Source: Martelella sp. AD-3
GTDB taxonomy: Bacteria; Pseudomonadota; Alphaproteobacteria; Rhizobiales; Rhizobiaceae
Assembly: GCF_001578105.1 (NCBI RefSeq)
Contig: NZ_CP014275.1
Coordinates: 4,179,001 to 4,243,000, forward strand
Reading direction: 5' to 3'
Length of the DNA: 64,000 bases
In this document: positions 58,224 to 64,000 of the stretch, in pieces
Numbering within the stretch: position 1 is the stretch's first letter
How the letters are laid out: each line of letters begins with the position of its first letter
Notes under the pieces: generated by a model
Told to the model about the DNA's origin: nothing
Database searches by the model: none
The model's input: the letters and a program-made list of their open reading frames with translations, nothing else
Program-made: the position numbers and the translations under genes

Positions 58224-59714
58224 ATGCTCGACAATCTCGCCCTCGGCTTTGCCACCGCCACCACGGCCTCCAACCTTCTCTATTGTTTTCTCGGCACGTT
58301 TCTCGGCACCTTCATCGGCGTTCTGCCGGGCCTCGGGCCACTCGCGGCCGTCGCCATGCTGCTGCCGGTCTCCTTCTACCTGCCGCCCGAAACCGCGCTG
58401 GTGATGCTGGCCGGCGTTTATTACGGCGCGGAATATGGCGGCTCGATCGCCTCCATCCTGCTCAATATCCCGGGAACGCCCTCCTCCTCGATCACCTGCC
58501 TCGACGGCTATCCGATGGCGCGCGAGGGCCGCGCCGGCGTGGCGCTCCTGATGACCGCGCTCGCCTCCTTCTTCGGCGGCGTGTTCGGCATTCTGGTGAT
58601 CGCCGCGCTTGCCCCAGTGCTTGCCGATTTTGCGCTGTTGCTGGAACCGGCGGATTATTTCGCGGTGATGCTGCTCGGCCTTGTCGCGGCCTCCGTGGTC
58701 TCGAGCTCCGGCACGTTGCGCGGCGTGATGATGGTGACGCTCGGCGTGCTGCTCGGCACGATCGGCGTTGACGTCAACAGCGGCGCCACCCGCTTTACCG
58801 GCGGCGTCCAGGACCTGCGCGATGGCATCAATCTCGTCGTCGTCGCCATGGGCCTCTTCGGCGTTTCCGAAGCCATGTATTCGGCACGCGGCGCATCCGC
58901 CTCCTATGCCACGGAAAAAGTCTCCTGGCAGCGCTTCCTGCCCAAGCGCGGCGAATGGCTGCGCTCGCTCGGGCCCGCCATTCGCGGCAGCCTGATCGGC
59001 AGCTTTTTCGGCACATTGCCCGGAACCGGCCAGACGGTCGCCTCCTCGATCGGCTATGCGGTGGAAAAGCGCGTCTCGCCCAACCGCGCCAATTTCGGCA
59101 AGGGCGCGATCGAGGGCGTGGTCGTGCCGGAATCGGCAAACAATGCCGCCGCCCAGACCGCCTTCATCCCGACGCTGACGCTCGGCATTCCGGGCTCCAC
59201 GACGATGGCGTTGATGATCGGCGCGCTGATGATCCACGGCGTGACCCCCGGTCCGCGCCTGATCTCGGATCACCCCCAGCTGTTCTGGGGCCTGATCGTC
59301 TCCTTCCTCTTCGGCAATCTCTTCCTTCTGGTGCTCAACATTCCGCTGATCGGCATCTGGGTCCGGCTCCTGCGAGTCCCGCATTATTTCCTCTATCCCA
59401 CCATCGTCGTGCTGATCTCGATCGGCGTCTATAGCCTCGACCATTCGCTCTTCGATGTCTGGGCCATGCTCGGCTTCGGCGTGCTCGGCTATGTGCTGCG
59501 GCTCTATCGCTACGAGCCCGCGCCGCTGCTGATCGGCTTTATTCTGGGGCCGATGATGGAGGAATATCTGCGCCGGGCCATGCTGCTCTCGCGCGGCGAT
59601 CCCATGACCTTCCTTGAGCACCCCGGCTCGGCCGCAATGATCGCGATCTCGATCCTGCTTCTGATGCTGACAGCCATGCCGTGGTTGAAACGGCTGGCAA
59701 AATCGATCAACTGA
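58224..59714 (+). CDS. Tripartite tricarboxylate transporter large subunit (TctA)
   Basis: 496 residues, the usual TctA length, with about 11-12 helices. The family stretches LGTFLGTFIGVLPGLGPLAAVAMLLP, YYGAEYGGSIASILLNIPGTPSS, and FGTLPGTGQTVASSIGYAVEKR are visible, as well as PESANNAAAQTAFIPTLTLGIPGS. It transports the acid bound by TctC in a cation-dependent way. The stop is followed by 184 bases before the next enzyme gene; the long reading frame on the opposite strand is a shadow. Confidence 0.93.
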   Translation: MLDNLALGFATATTASNLLYCFLGTFLGTFIGVLPGLGPLAAVAMLLPVSFYLPPETALVMLAGVYYGAEYGGSIASILLNIPGTPSSSITCLDGYPMAREGRAGVALLMTALASFFGGVFGILVIAALAPVLADFALLLEPADYFAVMLLGLVAASVVSSSGTLRGVMMVTLGVLLGTIGVDVNSGATRFTGGVQDLRDGINLVVVAMGLFGVSEAMYSARGASASYATEKVSWQRFLPKRGEWLRSLGPAIRGSLIGSFFGTLPGTGQTVASSIGYAVEKRVSPNRANFGKGAIEGVVVPESANNAAAQTAFIPTLTLGIPGSTTMALMIGALMIHGVTPGPRLISDHPQLFWGLIVSFLFGNLFLLVLNIPLIGIWVRLLRVPHYFLYPTIVVLISIGVYSLDHSLFDVWAMLGFGVLGYVLRLYRYEPAPLLIGFILGPMMEEYLRRAMLLSRGDPMTFLEHPGSAAMIAISILLLMLTAMPWLKRLAKSIN

Positions 59715-59898
59715 CGGCCTGCCACAGCGAAAACCTTCCAAATTCCGTTCTGCGCTTTAAACCCGGCGCCGGTTGGCCTAAGTGTAGATGGTCGGCGCCC
59801 TTGCTGCGGGCGATGCGCGCCCGGCGTTCGTCCCTGGCAGAGCGTCGCGCCGGCACGGGAGGCGGTGCAAGACGCGCCGCGCATGAGGACATTTCGCT

Positions 59899-61041
59899 AT
59901 GACGATCATCGACGACTTCAACGGCACCTGGCTCGGACGCGTTTTCCTGCCCGAGGCGAACGGCCCGGCTGTGGTAACGCTGCGCGGCGGCGCGGTTTAC
60001 GATATCACCGCCGCGATCGCCCCGCTGTCACGCGATATCTGCGAGATGGACGATCCGGCCTTTTATGTCAGCGAGGCCCCGGGCTTCCGGCTCGGCACGC
60101 TGGAGGAAATCGCCGCCGCAAAGCCGGGCGACGAGAGCCGCATCCATTTTCTCTGCCCTTGCGATCTGCAGCCAGTCAAGGCCTGCGGCGTCACCTTCGC
60201 CCGCTCCATGGTCGAACGGGTGATCGAGGAGAAGGCGGCGGGCGATCCCAAAAAGGCGGAGGCGATCCGCGCGCGAATCGGCGCGGCGATCGGCGCCAGC
60301 CTGAAGAATATCGAGGCGGGATCGGAGGCCGCGGCCACGGCCAAGGAAGCGCTGATCCGCGAGGGCCTGTGGAGCCAGTATCTGGAAGTCGGCATCGGCC
60401 CGGACGCGGAGGTGTTTTCCAAGGCGCAGGCGCTTTCAGCCGTCGGTCCTGGCGCCGAGGTCGGCCTCCATCCGATCTCGAAATGGAACAATCCTGAGCC
60501 CGAAGTGGTTCTCGCCGTATCCTCTGCCGGCAGGATCGTCGGCGCGACCCTCGGCAACGACGTTAATCTGCGCGATGTGGAGGGCCGTTCCGCGCTCCTG
60601 CTCGGCAAGGCCAAGGACAATAACGCCTCCGCCGCGATCGGCCCGATGATCAGGCTGTTTGACAGCGGCTTCACGCTTGACGATGTGCGCGACGCCGAGG
60701 TTGCGCTGCGGGTCGAGGGTGAAGACGGATTTGAAATGACGGGACATTCCTCGATGTCGGAAATCAGCCGAGACCCGGAAGCGCTGGTCGCCCAGACCAT
60801 CGGCCGGCATCATCAGTATCCTGACGGCTTCATGCTCTATCTCGGCACGCTGTTCGCGCCCACCAAGGACCGGGATGTCCCCGGCGAGGGCTTCACCCAC
60901 AAGCCGGGCGACCGCGTGACGATCTCTGCGAAAGGGCTCGGACGGCTTGAAAACACCGTGCGCCTGTCGACCGAATGCGCGCCCTGGACCTTCGGCATGC
61001 GCGCCCTGATGACCAATCTCGCCGCGCGCGACCTTCTTTAA
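59899..61041 (+). CDS. FAH-family 2-keto-3-deoxy-pentonate dehydratase (XylX-like)
   Basis: 380 residues, close to the length of Caulobacter XylX. The FAH-fold core is at the C-terminus: NNPEPEVVLAVSSAGRIVGA, LGNDVNLRDVEGRSALLLG, KAKDNNASAAIGPMIRLFD, all typical of 2-keto-3-deoxy-D-xylonate or -L-arabinonate dehydratases of the non-phosphorylating (Weimberg) route. The product is alpha-ketoglutarate semialdehyde, the substrate of the enzyme encoded 47 bases downstream. GAGG lies upstream of the ATG. Sugar dehydrogenase, lactonase and first dehydratase are not in the window. Confidence 0.88.
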   Translation: MTIIDDFNGTWLGRVFLPEANGPAVVTLRGGAVYDITAAIAPLSRDICEMDDPAFYVSEAPGFRLGTLEEIAAAKPGDESRIHFLCPCDLQPVKACGVTFARSMVERVIEEKAAGDPKKAEAIRARIGAAIGASLKNIEAGSEAAATAKEALIREGLWSQYLEVGIGPDAEVFSKAQALSAVGPGAEVGLHPISKWNNPEPEVVLAVSSAGRIVGATLGNDVNLRDVEGRSALLLGKAKDNNASAAIGPMIRLFDSGFTLDDVRDAEVALRVEGEDGFEMTGHSSMSEISRDPEALVAQTIGRHHQYPDGFMLYLGTLFAPTKDRDVPGEGFTHKPGDRVTISAKGLGRLENTVRLSTECAPWTFGMRALMTNLAARDLL

Positions 61042-61088
61042 ACCACAAGACAAAACGCAAGAAATCGCAAAGCCCGAGGAGAATGACG

Positions 61089-62609
61089 ATGAGTTTCAAA
61101 CCGCATGGCAGGCATCTGGTCGGAGGCGAATGGATCGGAACCGATATCACCTTTCTCTCAAAGCCCGTCAGCGGCGAGCCCCACGCCTTCTGCGAGGCAA
61201 ATGACAAGCTGATCGACCAGGCGGTCAAATCCGCCGAGGCGGCATTCTGGACCTACGGCTATTCCACGCGCAGGGACCGCGCGGCGTTTTTGAACAAGAT
61301 TGCGGACGAGATCGAGAAACGCGCCGGCGACATCACCGAGATCGCCTCGGCCGAGACGGGTCTGCCGGCCGCGCGCCTGGAGGGCGAGCGCGGGCGCACC
61401 ACCGGTCAGTTGCGCCTCTTCGCCCGCCATATCCTGAATGGCGACTATCTCGACCGCCGCCATGATCCGGCCAATCCCGACGCCACGCCGCCGAGCCCGG
61501 ATCTGAAGATGGTGCAAAGGCCGATCGGGCCCGTTGCCGTCTTCGGCGCCTCCAATTTCCCGCTCGCCTTTTCGACCGCCGGCGGCGATACGGCATCGGC
61601 GCTCGCCGCCGGCTGCCCGGTCGTGGTCAAGGGCCACCCGGCCCATCCCGGCACCGGCGAGATCGTCGCCGAGGCGATTGCGGCGGCGGCCGAAAAAAGC
61701 GGCATTCATCCGGGCGTCTTCTCGCTGCTGCAGGGCGCCTCGCATGAGGCCGGCGGCGCGCTCGTCACCCATCCGCTGATCCGGGCCGTCGGCTTTACCG
61801 GCTCGCTTGCCGGCGGCAAGGCGCTGTTCGACCTTTGCGCGCGGCGCGACGAGCCCATTCCCTTCTTCGGCGAGCTGGGTTCGGTCAATCCGAACTTCCT
61901 CATGCCCGACGCGCTCACGAACCGCGGCGAGGAGATCGCGCAGGGCTGGGCAGGGTCGCTCACCATGGGCGTCGGCCAGTTCTGCACCAATCCCGGCATC
62001 GTCATCACGCTTGCCGGCCCTGAATCCGATCGCTTCGCCAAGGCGGCGGCCAAGGCGCTTGGCGAAGTCGGCCCGACGGTGATGTTGACGGAGGGGATCG
62101 CCGAGGCCTTCCGGCGCGGGCGAGCGGAAATCGAAGGCGTTGACGGCGTCGAAACGCTGGTGAAGGGCGATTGCGACGGGCGCGAGGGCGCGCCGGCGCT
62201 CTTTACCGTCGCAGGCCGGGACTTCCTCGCCAATCCGAAGCTTGCCCATGAGGTCTTCGGCCCGCTCGGCATCGTGGTGATGGCAGCCAATGCCCAGGAG
62301 ATGCGCGCCATCGCTGAACGGCTTGAAGGCCAGCTGACCTGTACCCTGCACATGGACAATGACGATGTCGAGTTTGCGCAGAGCCTTGTGCCGCTCCTGG
62401 AGCGCAAGGCGGGCCGATTGCTCGCCAACGGCTTCGCCACCGGCGTTGCCGTTGCCGACGCCATGGTGCATGGCGGCCCCTACCCGGCATCGACCAATTT
62501 CGGCGCCACCTCCGTCGGCACGCTGGCGATCCGGCGTTTCCTCCGCCCGGTCTGCTACCAGAGCATGCCATCCGCGCTTCTGCCGGAGGATCTGCGCCAT
62601 ATGGGCTGA
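61089..62609 (+). CDS. Alpha-ketoglutarate semialdehyde dehydrogenase, pentonate-linked copy
   Basis: 506 residues from the ATG at 61089, seven bases after GAGGAGA; an ATG two codons earlier is too close to it. Catalytic C299 is in GQFCTNPG and base E262 in [25 protein letters not shown] is nearly identical to the copy at 44369-45898. It converts the semialdehyde made by the upstream dehydratase to alpha-ketoglutarate. Azospirillum is known to carry separate isozymes for arabinose, glucarate and hydroxyproline, which is consistent with two copies here. Confidence 0.92.
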   Translation: MSFKPHGRHLVGGEWIGTDITFLSKPVSGEPHAFCEANDKLIDQAVKSAEAAFWTYGYSTRRDRAAFLNKIADEIEKRAGDITEIASAETGLPAARLEGERGRTTGQLRLFARHILNGDYLDRRHDPANPDATPPSPDLKMVQRPIGPVAVFGASNFPLAFSTAGGDTASALAAGCPVVVKGHPAHPGTGEIVAEAIAAAAEKSGIHPGVFSLLQGASHEAGGALVTHPLIRAVGFTGSLAGGKALFDLCARRDEPIPFFGELGSVNPNFLMPDALTNRGEEIAQGWAGSLTMGVGQFCTNPGIVITLAGPESDRFAKAAAKALGEVGPTVMLTEGIAEAFRRGRAEIEGVDGVETLVKGDCDGREGAPALFTVAGRDFLANPKLAHEVFGPLGIVVMAANAQEMRAIAERLEGQLTCTLHMDNDDVEFAQSLVPLLERKAGRLLANGFATGVAVADAMVHGGPYPASTNFGATSVGTLAIRRFLRPVCYQSMPSALLPEDLRHMG

Positions 62610-62644
62610 GCGGGGAGGCCGGGCGCGCCGCGCAGGACGTCCGG

Positions 62645-63724
62645 CTATTTTTCGGGGGCGGCGGCGGCCGTGGCGGCAAGGCCCGGCGGAACAACGCCCG
62701 GCGGATGAGGCTTCCCCTCTTGCCTGGCGCCGAGCTTCGCCCGCCATTCACCGGCAACCGCCCTCATCCGCAGCGCCGGACGAACATTGACCATGGGGGG
62801 CGCGAGACGCCACATGTCGATGCGCTCGCCGAGCGCCTTCAGGTCATCGGTGTCGAAGACCTGCCCGAGTGTGCCGACGATCTCCTCATTGGCGCCGAGA
62901 CCGCGCTGGACGATGACGGGCGTGCCGACGGCATTGGCCTCGGCCAGCAGCAGACCGGACGCGTCGTCGTTGCGGGTCTGCGGATAAAAGACGCAGAGCG
63001 AGCGGCGCATGCGGGCAATCAGCGCGGCGCGGGAAAGCCGGCCGAGGAAATTGACACCCTCAAGGCCGCCTTCCTCCGGCCAGGCCAGGCTGCCCGGCTC
63101 GGCGATATCGAGTTTCAGGTCCGGCCTGCTCTTTCTGATTTCGGCAAATTTCGCAAGAACCTCGGAAATGCCCTTGAGCGGCATGCCGGGGAAGAACAGC
63201 CGGTCGCGATCGCGCGGGGTGTCGTCGGCGACCAGATCGTCATCGACAGGGGAATAGATACAGCCGATCTTCGGCAGACGCCGGTTTTCGGGCGCGAGGA
63301 ACTGCGTCACATGCGCGGCGTGGGCCTGCGACGTGCAGACGATCTCGATCTGCGCCTCGGCCAGCGCCTCGCCCATGCGCCGGTTGTGCCGGCCGGGATG
63401 TGTGTGCGACCACAGGAAGATCGGGCAGCCGGGATTGAGACGGCGCGCCTTCAGCGCCGCCTTCCAGGAATTGATGACGATGATGCCGGTGACGCCGGCA
63501 AGATTTGCGGCGCTGACGGCATCGAGCGGGCGGTAAAGCCCGCAGTCGTCGCGGTCCATGTCGAGCCGCCCGTTCTGGTAAAAATGGAAGCGGAAATCGT
63601 CACAGAGCGCGCGCGCCACCTTGAGAACGACGGCCTCGGTGCCTCCGACACGGTCGTTGGTGGAGGCGGTGATCGTTGCGGGCGTCAGGCAGAACGGGTC
63701 GATAATGGCTATGGCGGAGGACAC
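62645..63724 (-). CDS. Glycosyltransferase (GT4-like)
   Basis: 359 residues from a GTG at 63724 (AAGGGGG upstream). The N-terminal half has the GT-B start GGTEAVVLKVARALCD and FLWSHTHPGRHNRR; the C-terminal half has FFPGMPLKGISEVLAKFAEIR, FLGRLSRAALIARMRRSLCVFYPQ and a donor-site region TRNDDASGLLLAEANAVGTPVIV, where the glutamate of LAEA takes the place of the family's ExxG pair. The C-terminal 40 residues are rich in Ala, Pro and Gly. It probably adds a sugar to a polysaccharide or lipid; acceptor and donor are unknown. Confidence 0.82.
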   Translation of the reverse strand: MSSAIAIIDPFCLTPATITASTNDRVGGTEAVVLKVARALCDDFRFHFYQNGRLDMDRDDCGLYRPLDAVSAANLAGVTGIIVINSWKAALKARRLNPGCPIFLWSHTHPGRHNRRMGEALAEAQIEIVCTSQAHAAHVTQFLAPENRRLPKIGCIYSPVDDDLVADDTPRDRDRLFFPGMPLKGISEVLAKFAEIRKSRPDLKLDIAEPGSLAWPEEGGLEGVNFLGRLSRAALIARMRRSLCVFYPQTRNDDASGLLLAEANAVGTPVIVQRGLGANEEIVGTLGQVFDTDDLKALGERIDMWRLAPPMVNVRPALRMRAVAGEWRAKLGARQEGKPHPPGVVPPGLAATAAAAPEK

Positions 63725-63978
63725 TTAGCGTGCCCCCTTCCGCCGCGTGAGGCGGGCTTCGGACATTCAGGTTCTCCTCGTGTTGAGCCCCTTACTGAAC
63801 CCTTGCGCCCGAGCCTGCATTAAACTGGTTTGAAATCAGAAGATTTTGCGAAATAAAGTCGCTGAAAGCGTGCTTTCGTTTACTTTTTCGTTGCGGCGAA
63901 GCACCGGGCACGCCATTTTCTCCCAGTTCCTGAACGTATTTGAAGGGGCCTTATGAACCACGCCGGAGGTTGGGGGAA

Positions 63979-64000
63979 ATGAGCCAGAACAGCTGTCTGG
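63979..64000 (+). CDS. Start of a further gene, truncated by the window edge
   Basis: ATG at 63979 with GGAGGTTGGGGGAA directly upstream, followed by seven open codons (MSQNSCL). The product cannot be named. The 254 bases between the glycosyltransferase start and this ATG contain an AT-rich stretch (about 63820-63900) that may hold promoters for one or both genes. Confidence 0.4.

Noticed and set aside
57735..59741. 668-residue open frame on the minus strand across tctB/tctA
   Set aside because: It is antisense to two clear membrane-protein genes, is extremely rich in Arg, Glu, Asp, His and Gln, and has no family motif or ribosome site: a high-GC shadow.

Overview
The window is high-GC, gene-dense DNA typical of Alphaproteobacteria. 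The gene families (YehZYXW-type osmolyte transporters, CUT1/CUT2 sugar ABC systems, FCD-type GntR regulators, KDPD-type dehydratase plus alpha-ketoglutarate-semialdehyde dehydrogenase) and two dispersed intergenic repeats familiar from rhizobia point to the Hyphomicrobiales/Rhizobiaceae. It reads as a catabolic accessory region: at least five solute importers sit next to enzymes and dedicated regulators. I see no rRNA, tRNA, CRISPR array, phage or insertion sequence.

Region 1 (1-8313, mostly minus strand): an operon led by a histidine-ammonia-lyase-like protein that lacks the MIO-forming Ala-Ser-Gly, followed by a betaine-type ABC transporter (binding protein, permease, ATPase, permease) and a cyclic amidohydrolase that runs off the left edge. 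A divergent LysR regulator with two HTH domains faces it. The set fits uptake and breakdown of ergothioneine or a related imidazole betaine. Region 2 (8427-19444): a host-attachment-family protein, a DeoR-controlled CUT2 sugar importer, a MacB/FtsX/HlyD export system, a LysR gene overlapping a NUDIX hydrolase. Region 3 (19473-22148, minus): thiC-thiE behind a TPP riboswitch.

Region 4 (22281-32993): a glucuronoxylan-oligosaccharide locus: a 3-hydroxyisobutyrate-dehydrogenase-family enzyme, a GntR repressor, a CUT1 importer, a GH43 beta-xylosidase and a GH67 alpha-glucuronidase, with a repeated TGGTATGGTA motif at the two divergent promoters. Region 5 (33212-49642): a complete trans-4-hydroxy-L-proline route to alpha-ketoglutarate (epimerase, FAD dehydrogenase, DapA-like deaminase, semialdehyde dehydrogenase) split into two blocks around a CUT2 transporter-HyuA-HyuB operon. 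Two paralogous GntR regulators and a shared TTGTCGACA operator at four promoters tie the blocks together.

Region 6 (49782-54697): an Frc-like sugar importer, an SGNH esterase and a ROK regulator. Region 7 (54705-62609): an RpiR regulator facing a tripartite tricarboxylate transporter operon that carries a BMP-domain protein without a signal peptide, then the two lower Weimberg-pathway enzymes (2-keto-3-deoxy-pentonate dehydratase and a second alpha-ketoglutarate-semialdehyde dehydrogenase). A glycosyltransferase and the start of one more gene close the window. All functions are read from motifs, lengths and context; no database search was run.
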